Source: Deltaproteobacteria bacterium
GTDB lineage: Bacteria; SAR324; XYD2-FULL-50-16
Assembly: GCA_018645005.1 (NCBI GenBank)
Contig: JABGPJ010000111.1
Span: 1 to 35,457 of the forward strand
DNA: 35,457 bases
Reading direction: 5' to 3'
This document shows positions 15,535 to 24,853 of the stretch, piece by piece. The position numbers and the translations under genes are program-made. Within the stretch, counting starts at the first letter, position 1; each line of letters starts with the position of its first letter. A model generated the notes under the pieces. That model was not told where the DNA came from. It searched no databases and saw nothing but the letters and a program-made list of their open reading frames with translations.

Positions 15535-16097
15535 TTACCAGGAAAATATTTCCTTTCATTATATCAGTATTTATGGTTCTTTTTTACAGCAGTTCTGCCC
15601 AGGCTGAATTTTTTTCCGTTAGTGCCGGTGTTCCAGTTTCCCACTCTTTTTCAAATAGCGATTTAGACAGCGATGGTGTCAGCGGCTATCTGGTACATTT
15701 CAAATTACCGATCATGATCGGGCTGGGAATGGAAGCCTACGAGACGAAGATCAACTATAGTGATGCCACTGTCTCAGATATGAAATTGGCAACAAATATG
15801 TACGATATTTTCTGGTTGACACCGATCCCTGTGATCAATTTCACCATTGGTGTCGGAGCAGGAACGGCAGAATTGTCCTGCACAGTTATCAATGTTACCG
15901 TGACCCAATGCAGCGACTACTATGAGAAAGGAACGGCAACTCAGTTCTGGGCACAATTGGGATTTAATCCTGTTCCTTTAATAGACTTTCATGTGAGCTA
16001 TCATAATGTCTCAAGTGAAGTGAAGAGTAGAAGCGACGGCTCTAAATTTAACGTCGGCGGTACCGTCTATGCGGTGGGCGCCAGTATCATCTTCTAA
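15531..16097 (+). CDS. outer-membrane beta-barrel protein, 188 aa
   Basis: A signal peptide occupies residues 1-25 (IISVFMVLFYSSSAQA, cleavage before EFF). The mature chain is alternating beta-strand sequence with glycine-rich turns (SAGVPVSHSFSNSDLDSDGV, then YLVHFKLPIMIGLGMEAYE) and ends in Phe (VYAVGASIIF), the outer-membrane assembly signal. Its size suits an eight-stranded barrel. It has two Cys, at about residues 116 and 126, that could form a periplasmic disulfide. The GGAG ribosome-binding site is 6 nt from ATG. Function unknown; small barrels of this type are often adhesion, lipid-modification or envelope-stability proteins. Confidence 0.8.
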   Translation: MITRKIFPFIISVFMVLFYSSSAQAEFFSVSAGVPVSHSFSNSDLDSDGVSGYLVHFKLPIMIGLGMEAYETKINYSDATVSDMKLATNMYDIFWLTPIPVINFTIGVGAGTAELSCTVINVTVTQCSDYYEKGTATQFWAQLGFNPVPLIDFHVSYHNVSSEVKSRSDGSKFNVGGTVYAVGASIIF

Positions 16098-16462
16098 GAG
16101 TGATCAAATAACAGGCAGAATCTGCTTCAAGATTATGCCTGTCCCCACATTTTCCCCACATGACACCCTGGGTCTCCTGGATGTTCCACTAATTACTATC
16201 GCTTCATCATCCAGACACGTTTATTGTTGGCGGAGTATTCAAAGCAAGCTATTTTCGAAAGGGTCAGGTTAACTTAGAGTCGGAAAAAAGTTATTTTCAA
16301 TTTACGGAAAAACTAAGAATTCAGGGAATCAACAATCCTTATCCTTGAATATCTTTGTTATTTTAGAGGGACACGCAACTATAACGCCTGTTTTCCTGGA
16401 CGTGATAAACATTTTCAGGCGGCAAGACAATCGTAAATAGCCACTGTGATGGTCATTCAGAA
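16098..16462. other. 365-bp interval before the SNF2 gene
   Basis: Apart from the hairpin at 16111-16142, nothing convincing. A short plus-strand frame (16069-16272) overlaps the barrel gene and lacks protein-like character. Confidence 0.5.
16111..16142 (+). terminator. hairpin after the outer-membrane gene
   Basis: ACAGGCA-g-AATCT, loop GCTTCA, then AGATT-a-TGCCTGT forms a 12-bp stem with one mismatch 13 bp after the barrel stop codon. No U-run follows, so it is an imperfect intrinsic terminator or an mRNA-end stabiliser. Confidence 0.45.
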
Positions 16463-19252
16463 ATGGAAAAGCTAAAACCAGGTCTTTTTGAACAGTTAAA
16501 GCAGAAACGGCCACTATCCAAGCGTCTCAAAACGTCACCGGAGCCCTATTTTCAGTTGGTTTTCAACGAAGGACGCGCAGGGTTGCAGGTTGTCGATGAA
16601 AAGGGAGATCCGCTCTCCACGGATTATTCAAATTATAGCGGCTCTGTCAGGCGGGTTTTGAAATTGATCGAAAAAATTTCCGGCAAAAGTGAATTTGAAA
16701 TCAGTTGGGAGAAATCCGCTGGGTTGATCGATCTTTCCGAAAACGATTTTCTTCTCTGGCACCTGAAAAACAGCCCCAGGTTTGTAGACGAGCATTTTGT
16801 CCAAATCCGTTTCAATGATGAACCGGCTGTTCTGGAACTGTCGATCATCGGTGATCAGAGGCTTGACTGCGTTTTTTTCATGCAAACGAAGGAAAGACGG
16901 ACAGAGGATTTTCGGATTGTCAGCGAACACCTTTTGGTTGAATCAGGAGAGATATACCAGATACCCCCCCTGGGTGAAAACTTCATGTTGATTTCCGATT
17001 TTGAAACGATGATAACTCCCTCGGAGATAGGGAAGTACCTGTCTCTGCTGTTTTCATATTGTGATAACATCCACGTAGATTACAAAAATTGCCGCCTCAG
17101 CGAGGGTCCCCAGCTGAAAACCAAGCCTGCACTGGTATTTGAAAAGGTGTGTGCTGATAATTCTCTTTATTTACGCGTCATTGACGCCTTACCCGGATTT
17201 GAGCCTGATTTTGTTGAGCTGTACGATCTCAGCAGGGTAGCGACAGTCAATGAAATGGAGGGGCTGATTGAAGTCAGTGATTTGCAGCAGTCCGGACACT
17301 TTCAGGTTTATAAAACCGTCAAAAAGCATTTGAATCAGCTGCGGAAAAGGCTTGGTTTAGATACACCGGGTTTTTATGAAGAGGATAATCTGTTTATTAT
17401 AGATGCGGAACTGGCAGAGTTACTGGTTTATGAGAAGCTGCCCGGATTAGCATCGGATTGTATGGTTTTCGGGGCTGAAGATCTGAAAAGCTACCGGGTT
17501 CGAACCGTGAAACCGGAGCTGAGCCTCTCCCTCAATCATAGTATAAACTTTCTGGAGGGAGAGGTAGAACTCCGGTTTGGGGATGAGATTTTTTCACTTT
17601 TCGAAGCACTGTACCATTATCGAAAAAACGCCTATATCCAGTTGAGTGATGGAGATAGAGTACTGTTGAATCAGGACTACGTGCAACGGTTGGAACGGAT
17701 TTTTCAACGGAAGAAAGATAGCGAAAGAATCTCCTTTTTCGATCTGCCGCTGGTGGAAGAGCTGATTGGAGAGAAACTCTCCGGGGAAACGTTTGCCAAG
17801 TCCCGGGAAGTCTTTGAGGGGTTCAATGAGATTCATAAATCTCCTGTACAACTCCCCGAGTTGAACGTTGAGCCGCGACCTTATCAGGCAGAAGGGTATC
17901 GGTGGCTAGATTATCTGCATAAGCACGGGCTCGGTGGATGTCTGGCGGATGATATGGGGTTGGGCAAAACGTTGCAGGCCATAGCGTTATTAGCGGGTAT
18001 TTATCCAGCGGAAGAGAAACCCAGCCTGGTGATCATTCCAAAAAGCCTGATTCATAACTGGCAGAACGAAATCGAGAAATTCAGCCCGGGTCTTGATGTT
18101 TATATATATTATGGACCCCACAGGGATATTGAAGCTGCTCGAAACAGCCAGGTTATCATCACAACCTATGGCCTGGCCAGAAGCGATATTGACGTTCTGC
18201 GCAAAGAGATGTTTTATTACATTATTCTGGACGAGTCTCAACAGATCAAGAATATCAATTCACAGATTTCCAGAGCTGTCATGACCCTGCAGTCTGTCAA
18301 CCGCCTGGCACTCAGCGGAACGCCCATCGAAAACAATCTGGGTGAACTCTATGCCCTGTTTCGATTTCTTAATCCGGCGATGTTTGGCAATCTGGAACGT
18401 TTCCACCGGCACTATCTGGTCCCCATACAACAACTGGGGAATAAGGAGGTGGCCCATGAGTTGAAAAGAAAGATCTATCCTTTCATACTGAGGCGGTTGA
18501 AAAAAGATGTGCTTCAGGATCTGCCTGAGAAGATCGAACAGATACTCTATGTGGAGATGGCTCCCGAGCAGAAAAAATTTTATGAGCAGCGGCGTCTCTA
18601 TTTAACAGAATCTATTAGAGAACAGGTGGCCAATGAAGGAATCGAAAAGTCACAGTTCTACGTCCTGCAAGCGATCACAGATCTCAGACAGATCGCCTCA
18701 ATTCCAGAAGCGAAGAGCGAGGGGCTGATTGTTTCATCCAAGAGAGAGTTGTTGATGGAACAGATAATTGATTCCGTAGCGAATGGTCACAAAATCCTGC
18801 TCTTTGCCAACTTTCTGGCTATTCTGGATTTTCTGGCGGATGATTTACAAAAAGAAAATATCGGTTTTGAGATCATGACCGGAGCCACGCGGGACCGGGA
18901 GCGCCGAGTTAAACATTTTCAGAATGATGGGGAGTGTAAAGTGTTTTTGATGACACTAAAAACCGGTGGGCTGGGGTTGAATTTGACTGCTGCGGATACT
19001 GTCTTTATCTATGATCCCTGGTGGAACATCGCTGCCGAAAATCAGGCCATCGACCGCAGTCACCGTATTGGTCAGGATAGGACTGTTTTTAGTTATAAAC
19101 TCATCACAAAAGGGACGATTGAAGAGAAGATCGTCAAACTGCAGGAACAGAAAAGGGCACTTTTTGAGGATATTATCTCTAATGATTCTACCAGTTCAAA
19201 ATTCCTGGATCTGGCGGATATTGATTTTTTGTTGGGATCAGATGACATGTAA
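16463..19252 (+). CDS. SNF2-family DEAD/DEAH-like ATPase
   Basis: A 929-aa protein. The C-terminal half (about 470-910) is a complete SNF2 motor: Q-like PRPYQAEGYRWLDYLHKHG, motif I DDMGLGKT (Lys502), Ia IIPKSLIHNW, motif II DESQ at 590-593, motif III LSGTPIENN, motif V GGLGLNLTAADTVFIYDPWW and motif VI QAIDRSHRIGQ. These enzymes translocate on duplex DNA and remodel protein-DNA complexes. Motif II is DESQ instead of the usual DEAQ or DEAH. The N-terminal ~460 residues are not recognised, but bacterial SNF2 proteins often carry a long accessory N-terminus there. Next on the same strand come two unrecognised large genes. Confidence 0.92.
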   Translation: MEKLKPGLFEQLKQKRPLSKRLKTSPEPYFQLVFNEGRAGLQVVDEKGDPLSTDYSNYSGSVRRVLKLIEKISGKSEFEISWEKSAGLIDLSENDFLLWHLKNSPRFVDEHFVQIRFNDEPAVLELSIIGDQRLDCVFFMQTKERRTEDFRIVSEHLLVESGEIYQIPPLGENFMLISDFETMITPSEIGKYLSLLFSYCDNIHVDYKNCRLSEGPQLKTKPALVFEKVCADNSLYLRVIDALPGFEPDFVELYDLSRVATVNEMEGLIEVSDLQQSGHFQVYKTVKKHLNQLRKRLGLDTPGFYEEDNLFIIDAELAELLVYEKLPGLASDCMVFGAEDLKSYRVRTVKPELSLSLNHSINFLEGEVELRFGDEIFSLFEALYHYRKNAYIQLSDGDRVLLNQDYVQRLERIFQRKKDSERISFFDLPLVEELIGEKLSGETFAKSREVFEGFNEIHKSPVQLPELNVEPRPYQAEGYRWLDYLHKHGLGGCLADDMGLGKTLQAIALLAGIYPAEEKPSLVIIPKSLIHNWQNEIEKFSPGLDVYIYYGPHRDIEAARNSQVIITTYGLARSDIDVLRKEMFYYIILDESQQIKNINSQISRAVMTLQSVNRLALSGTPIENNLGELYALFRFLNPAMFGNLERFHRHYLVPIQQLGNKEVAHELKRKIYPFILRRLKKDVLQDLPEKIEQILYVEMAPEQKKFYEQRRLYLTESIREQVANEGIEKSQFYVLQAITDLRQIASIPEAKSEGLIVSSKRELLMEQIIDSVANGHKILLFANFLAILDFLADDLQKENIGFEIMTGATRDRERRVKHFQNDGECKVFLMTLKTGGLGLNLTAADTVFIYDPWWNIAAENQAIDRSHRIGQDRTVFSYKLITKGTIEEKIVKLQEQKRALFEDIISNDSTSSKFLDLADIDFLLGSDDM

Positions 19253-19321
19253 GCCAACTTGACACAAGAAAGAGATTCATACCTGGCACATTTTTGATAG
19301 TTTTTACAAACACCTTCCTTA

Positions 19322-19395
19322 GGGATCGTACAAAAATAACTCAAGTGATTCCTTGACACAAATGGGAATCACTTGAGTAATTTTTGAGCCGACCC
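19322..19395. mobile_element. MITE-like element, short 74-bp version, TTA duplication
   Basis: The shortest copy: GGGATCGTACAAAAATAACT followed by CAAGTGATTCC, an 11-nt centre, then GGGAATCACTTGAG and TAATTTTTGAGCCGACCC. The arms are about 31 bp and nearly perfectly inverted, so the whole element is one hairpin. TTA flanks both ends. Confidence 0.8.
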
Positions 19396-19459
19396 TTAGC
19401 GTTTTCCAATATGGGAAATAAACGGTGACGACATTATCGGGCATGCAACTGGAGCAGCT

Positions 19460-21244
19460 ATGGATATCGTGATGCTTGAGGATCAAATCAGCCAGGCGTA
19501 TACCGGTAACGGTTTGACGGATATTTATACCCAATTTTTCAAAGATTTTCTTGAAAAATGCCCCTCTTTTTTTAAGAATCACGGTTTGGATCGACAGGAA
19601 TTTTTCCGCATATTAGTTCCGAAAAAACAGTTAGTTCGTTTGTTGGCTGCCGTTTTTTTAGAACCCGCCGTTTTGAGTCACTGGATTGAAACCCTGTCCG
19701 CTACTTCATATAAAGCTCTGGCCATTGTCGTTTGGGAAGGTGTGCAGAATGTTGATAACCTCGAAAAACAAATCGGATGTTTGATATTGATGCCGGGTGC
19801 AAACAGCGGCAAGGGAAAGCAGAAAGCTGTCAGAAATGAATTTTGCCTGTTTCAGTCTCACTATTTCGATTCATTTTGGGGGGCTGAGGGGAGTGTTTAC
19901 ACCCTGGATCTACCTGAGGCAATACGACAACTATTGAAACCAGTACTACCGGTACCATCAGGATTGATACTCACTGGATCACCATCAATGCCGGGCAGTC
20001 ATTTTCGTTTTGAAGATGAGGGCCGGATATTGAAAGCACTGCCAACGATTTGCAGCTTTATGCAGCAGGGCAGGTTGGATCTGACTCAGCAGGGGGAGCC
20101 CCGCACCAAGTCCATTATCAGGCTGAGAGAGATTTGCGGATTGAACGAGTTCTATGAGCAGCAGTTGTGGGCTGAGTTGAGTTATCTGCGAACCCAGATG
20201 CTGGTTCATCTTTTGAGGCTTGTAGGTGTTGACGAAGTGCCGAGTGACACTGCGTTATTTTTGAAAACGGTCTTCGAACAGTATTTAAAAATCCAGAAAT
20301 ATCCCCATCTGCCATTTTTATCCCATATCAAGGGTCTGCATCACAGTCGTGACGCCATTAATCACCGTTTACATCGCACCTGCTGGGATTTGCTAGGCAG
20401 CTTGCCGGGTGACCAATGGATAACCGTAGAGCAGATATCCGGTTTTGCCCGGTTACATCAGAAAGGCCTGGACCCTGTACTGAAAAAAAGTGCAGACCGA
20501 TATCTTTACATCACTGAAGAGTGGCAGGGTTGGGGAAACAAAAAAATGTATATTACTCCCGGGCGCTACGAGCATGCATTGGCGATACCGCTTTTGAAAG
20601 CCAGTTTGTTACTCTATGCCTCATTTGGATTGGTCGATCTGGCATACAATTCGCCAAAGAATCAACTGCTGACGTCAGTGGGAAAACCTTATCTGACTGT
20701 TTTTGATGGATTGGTTGCTGTTCGTTTAACAAAACTGGGCGCTTATATTACCGGACGCAAGAGTTCATTTGCGTATTCTCAACCAACGGATGGAGAGATT
20801 GTATTTGAATTAGACGAAGAACGGCTTTTCATCAGCTATTCGCGGCCGGATAGCCTCACGGCGTTAACCCTGGATAAATTTGCCAGTCAGATCGGTTTGA
20901 CACGGTATAAGGTAGATTTTACTTCTTTTTTAAAAGGATGCCGAAATCGAGTGGAAGTGATCGAAAAGATACAGGTATTCAAAAACGAAATAGGGGATTG
21001 TCTGCCCCCGTTGTGGCAGATATTTTTTGAGGAGGTAGTGACACGGGTGGGGGTACTCCCTCCGATAGATGATGTAGTTGTTTATCGGATATCGTCTCGG
21101 AATCAAGAACTGATTGACACCTTTGCCCGGGACAAAACACTAGGGTTGTACATACTCAAAGCTGAAGGACAGCACATTATTATCAGGTCTGAAGACGTCG
21201 TACATTTGAAAAACAGACTGGAAGAATTGGGGTATTTAATGTAG
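19460..21244 (+). CDS. hypothetical protein, 594 aa, downstream of SNF2 gene
   Basis: Not confidently recognised. It is cytosolic, with no signal or membrane segment. The ATG at 19460 follows GGAG at 5 nt, so the start is strong. The C-terminal part, with a DKFASQIGLTRYKVDFTSFL-type segment and the terminal sequence IIIRSEDVVHLKNRLEELGY, is reminiscent of helicase-associated XPB-like domains, a weak resemblance only. The middle (ITVEQISGFARLHQKGL, then DRYLYITEEWQGWG) suggests tandem winged-helix modules. It lies 207 bp after the SNF2 gene with a MITE-like element between them, so it may be co-transcribed but need not be. Confidence 0.75.
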   Translation: MDIVMLEDQISQAYTGNGLTDIYTQFFKDFLEKCPSFFKNHGLDRQEFFRILVPKKQLVRLLAAVFLEPAVLSHWIETLSATSYKALAIVVWEGVQNVDNLEKQIGCLILMPGANSGKGKQKAVRNEFCLFQSHYFDSFWGAEGSVYTLDLPEAIRQLLKPVLPVPSGLILTGSPSMPGSHFRFEDEGRILKALPTICSFMQQGRLDLTQQGEPRTKSIIRLREICGLNEFYEQQLWAELSYLRTQMLVHLLRLVGVDEVPSDTALFLKTVFEQYLKIQKYPHLPFLSHIKGLHHSRDAINHRLHRTCWDLLGSLPGDQWITVEQISGFARLHQKGLDPVLKKSADRYLYITEEWQGWGNKKMYITPGRYEHALAIPLLKASLLLYASFGLVDLAYNSPKNQLLTSVGKPYLTVFDGLVAVRLTKLGAYITGRKSSFAYSQPTDGEIVFELDEERLFISYSRPDSLTALTLDKFASQIGLTRYKVDFTSFLKGCRNRVEVIEKIQVFKNEIGDCLPPLWQIFFEEVVTRVGVLPPIDDVVVYRISSRNQELIDTFARDKTLGLYILKAEGQHIIIRSEDVVHLKNRLEELGYLM

Positions 21245-21379
21245 GCTGACTTCTATGTCGAACCTGGACGGTCGTTTGTTTGCGGTATATCTGAGATTGT
21301 CGTACCAAAATTTGACACGGTAGCTTCATCCGATTGGTGTTTTTTAATTGTGAAAATCGACTTGCCTGAAAATGTCATA

Positions 21380-21478
21380 GGGATCGTACAAAAATAACTT
21401 GGCATAATCTGTCCGCAAAAGTCCTCTAAAAACTGGACATTTTGCAGACAAAATGCCAAGTAATTTTTGAGCCAACCC
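21380..21478. mobile_element. MITE-like element, 99 bp, ATA duplication
   Basis: Begins GGGATCGTACAAAAATAACT and ends TAATTTTTGAGCCAACCC, flanked on both sides by ATA. Its outer ~22 bp are inverted repeats (ACTTGGCA at left, TGCCAAGT at right). It ends 16 bp before the next gene's ATG. Confidence 0.8.
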
Positions 21479-21494
21479 ATAGCCAAAATAGCCT

Positions 21495-24400
21495 ATGTCA
21501 ATACTGGAAAATATAGATAAACCTTGGGAACTTGAACGTGATCTTAAGAATGAGCCAGATATCGACCGAAAGATTGATCATGTTACAAATGCTGTTGGAA
21601 AACTGTTGGAAGAGCTGAAAACCAAGGAAAGCTACGATAACATACTGCGCTTGAAAGAGAATCCATTCGATAAGCAACTGGCTTTTAGTTCTCTGTTCGG
21701 CCTGTATACAAGCCTATTTATGGTGGCAAAAAAGGTCATAGACAGAACCAGTGGCTTCGGTTCTCCGGATAAAGTTAAACTTGGAAATAAAACTGCAGCT
21801 CAGGTTCTGAATGAAGCGGTTAACAAGATGATTTTTTCCCATGAAAAGGACGAGCTGTTGGCGCCCGTTAGTGCAGATTTAGGAAAGAAAAAGGGGGATT
21901 ACGGTCCGGCTATGTACTCAGAATATGTTAAGCGAGCGGGTCGCAACCTGATATCGAGTATCAATAATCAAATTAATGACCTATTGCCGACAGTCACCAA
22001 GATTTGTCAGGGATTCTCTGGTATATCCAATAAATTTGTCAGTAGGGAGACCCGCTCCAAAGGCGAAAGAGAGAAATTTGAGGATATCTGGTTAATCTAC
22101 CAGGCGGAAAAGGCCGCCATGGAAAGAATTGCGGAAATTGCTTCAATAACCAAAGATAAGGTCGTTTTTTTTCAGGACCTGCTGAACGATTTTTCACATA
22201 TCAAGAAAGCATATCAAGAGAAAATCGAATCGCTGGCATATCTGGCAGAACAAACCCAGAATTCACTAGATGAGGTCTTAAGGCAGGGAGAGGAGACAAC
22301 TGAAAAACTGGACCTGGAAAGTCAACTGTTCACCCTCGGTGAAAAAACCAAAAAATTACATAAAGGGAACGAAAAACTGCACGAGATGGAACGGTTACTG
22401 CTGACATTGAATAATCTAATTAATCGATTCCCTGCCATCGAAAGTCAAATTGAGTTTTTTATTGAAAGTGATTTTCAAGCCAAGTCTGTCTATAAGTTTT
22501 TGGAAGAGATCAATCAGGAGATGAAGGGTGTCTTTGGACAGCAGAACATTCAAGCGTTTGAGGTGATTGGGGCTCTGGTTTACAAGCTTAAGTCAACATC
22601 CTTGATGTACGACAATGCTAACTATTACCAGGCAGCTACGAGGATGTCAGACGATGTGTTAAAGTTCCTCCAGCGAAAACTCGGTGAAGAAAGAGAGCCG
22701 AACATTAAGCAGAAAGCAGCAGCCGGCCTGAGAGCGTCTGGTCTTAAAGAAGGGGTCCAGAATATCCATCTGTTAATGACCCACGTAAAAGAGCTGAACA
22801 ACAAAATTCATCTGGTTTTGGTTGAGTTTGGAAACCGGCTTGTGGTGACGAGTGAAAACGGGAAGAGTGCTGAAGAGGCGGTAACCACTCGGGATGAATT
22901 GCAATCGAAACTTGAAAAATATCTGGTAGATGTGAAAAAACTGTCAGAGGAGAGGATATTATCCCAATACCGGAAATGCCAAAAGCAGTTTCAGGACTTT
23001 ATTGAAATAAATCTGGAAGAGAAACAAATCGGAGAACAGGTGCTGCGGTCCTTTCTAGATCAGAGTTCAAAAGGGGAAACACCTCCGTTGAAGAAAGAGG
23101 AGTTGCTCAACTTTCAGAAATTCAAGCTCTACACAAAGATGCTGCCAGACACCCGGGTCCAGAGATTCTACTCAGATGCTCTGAAAAAATTTATGAGAGG
23201 AGAACCCTGTGACGAGATTTTTCCAACCAATATTCGCCTGCAGTTTGTTTCGGAAATAACTGAAATTGAGGAAATTGAGAACAAATACCCAGAGAATCCA
23301 TCCAGAAAAGGAGTGTCCAAGCATGAGACAGCTATCAACTTTATTGCCGAGAATGTCACACCCAAAGAGATCGAAAACCTGGCCCGGTTTGTTCCCTGTA
23401 TGCCCAGAAACGAACTACGTCTAACCTATCCACCCGGAAAATTGTTTATCGATATTGCGGAAAAACATATGGAGTTTATTCGCGCCCAGTCATTGAGGCA
23501 GTTTGTCCTGATTAATCCAGGAGAGGAAAGGAAAAACGAAAATGAGATCCTTTTTAAGGAACTTGCAGGAAAAGAGTTGATAAAAAAAGCCTACAATGTT
23601 TTACACCGACATTTAGAACCAGTATTCCAGAGAATTAAGGAGGAAAAGGGACGGGAAGAGGATTTTATCAACCGTGAGAGGAGTAAATGGAGAAGAGAGC
23701 TGGATCAGATTATTCTCCACCTGCAGTATCAAATCAATGCGTTGAGCAGCGAAAATTTGGTTGAAGAAGGGACTTTCCGTATCATATCGGCAGAAGAGCG
23801 TGCTTTGATGGCAAAATATATCAGCACGGATCAATTTGATAAGCTTGAGTCTCTCTTTGGTAAAAAATATGAAGTGGATAAGAATTCCGTCCTGGCTGAG
23901 GTAGAGGTGTTTCTGATTCAGACCATTCAGGCCTTTTATCAGATCATGGAAAAAGATGAATTGATAAAGGCGGCTTTTGAGGAAACCCAGGAGGAAGCAA
24001 GAAAAATGCATCTGGGGGGTAAGGTGGATAACATCGCCCGCAAAATTAAAGAAGTGGAAACACTCATCCGGCAAAAAAATATCGATCGCTTGTTTGAATT
24101 CTGGGAATATGGGATCAACAAAATTCTGCCGAATTCAGAGCAGACACTGAAGGATGAAATTGAACAGACTCACTATTCCCAAGAGGATCTAACCTCTATG
24201 GCCTTCAACATTCTCCCTGATCAGTTACACCGTATCAAGGGAAATTTGGGTGTGATTCGCAACAACGCCAATCAAAAACAGCAACCTATTCTAATGAGTC
24301 GGGGAAAGGCGTTGATGAAAATTGCCCAGGCCTGCTTCGATATTATTGAGAAAGACGAAGCAATGGTTCAGCCCCATGAAGAGGCCTACCGACAGAGGCT

Positions 24401-24848
24401 GGCAGATTTCAAGGGAGAAGACACTTTCAGAGATGAAATAGACCAGATATTGTCATCAATACCGGCAGGCTTGCATGAAAGCGACGGAGCAGGAGAGAGA
24501 AAATCGGGTGGCGGTAAATCCACAACTGAAACAACGGCCCTCAACAATATCGACAGGCTTATCACTGCTTATAAAGTGAGTCTCTCTGACGGTGCCGTCC
24601 CTGCAAATCTACCGAAAATTTCCAGCACAAATCTAAACGCGTATGTTAAATTTATCAGCACTGATCAAATCGGTGAAATAGCAGCGATAGCGAAGGATAG
24701 AATTCGTTGCGGTCAGGTAAATTCAGCGGAAAAACGGTTTCTGATCATTGCTTACAATCACTTGAAAGAGAATCCGATGAAGGGCTCTAAAGAAGAGCGT
24801 AAGCAGATTGTTCTGCGTTTTAAGGAAATCTCATCAGGCAAATCCTAA
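21495..24848 (+). CDS. large helical hypothetical protein, 1117 aa
   Basis: Not recognised. The protein is overwhelmingly helical and charged, with likely coiled-coil stretches at about 185-330 (for example KAYQEKIESLAYLAEQTQNS) and 440-500, and no signal peptide or membrane segment. Two segments share a core: MAKYISTDQFDKLESL at about 771 and VKFISTDQIGEIAAIAKD near the C-terminus (about 1056), each followed by a helix pair, suggesting a duplicated domain. A Gly/Ser-rich linker at about 1000-1015 precedes the second copy. It has no visible ribosome-binding site and begins 16 bp after a MITE-like element. It converges on the 1658-aa dikinase-like gene with a 5-bp gap. Confidence 0.75.
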   Translation: MSILENIDKPWELERDLKNEPDIDRKIDHVTNAVGKLLEELKTKESYDNILRLKENPFDKQLAFSSLFGLYTSLFMVAKKVIDRTSGFGSPDKVKLGNKTAAQVLNEAVNKMIFSHEKDELLAPVSADLGKKKGDYGPAMYSEYVKRAGRNLISSINNQINDLLPTVTKICQGFSGISNKFVSRETRSKGEREKFEDIWLIYQAEKAAMERIAEIASITKDKVVFFQDLLNDFSHIKKAYQEKIESLAYLAEQTQNSLDEVLRQGEETTEKLDLESQLFTLGEKTKKLHKGNEKLHEMERLLLTLNNLINRFPAIESQIEFFIESDFQAKSVYKFLEEINQEMKGVFGQQNIQAFEVIGALVYKLKSTSLMYDNANYYQAATRMSDDVLKFLQRKLGEEREPNIKQKAAAGLRASGLKEGVQNIHLLMTHVKELNNKIHLVLVEFGNRLVVTSENGKSAEEAVTTRDELQSKLEKYLVDVKKLSEERILSQYRKCQKQFQDFIEINLEEKQIGEQVLRSFLDQSSKGETPPLKKEELLNFQKFKLYTKMLPDTRVQRFYSDALKKFMRGEPCDEIFPTNIRLQFVSEITEIEEIENKYPENPSRKGVSKHETAINFIAENVTPKEIENLARFVPCMPRNELRLTYPPGKLFIDIAEKHMEFIRAQSLRQFVLINPGEERKNENEILFKELAGKELIKKAYNVLHRHLEPVFQRIKEEKGREEDFINRERSKWRRELDQIILHLQYQINALSSENLVEEGTFRIISAEERALMAKYISTDQFDKLESLFGKKYEVDKNSVLAEVEVFLIQTIQAFYQIMEKDELIKAAFEETQEEARKMHLGGKVDNIARKIKEVETLIRQKNIDRLFEFWEYGINKILPNSEQTLKDEIEQTHYSQEDLTSMAFNILPDQLHRIKGNLGVIRNNANQKQQPILMSRGKALMKIAQACFDIIEKDEAMVQPHEEAYRQRLADFKGEDTFRDEIDQILSSIPAGLHESDGAGERKSGGGKSTTETTALNNIDRLITAYKVSLSDGAVPANLPKISSTNLNAYVKFISTDQIGEIAAIAKDRIRCGQVNSAEKRFLIIAYNHLKENPMKGSKEERKQIVLRFKEISSGKS

Positions 24849-24853
24849 TCTGC

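Noticed and set aside
21253-21486. 77-aa minus-strand frame starting in the 21380 repeat
   Set aside because: Its beginning is translated from a MITE-like end (SYFCTIP), and the rest is intergenic sequence.
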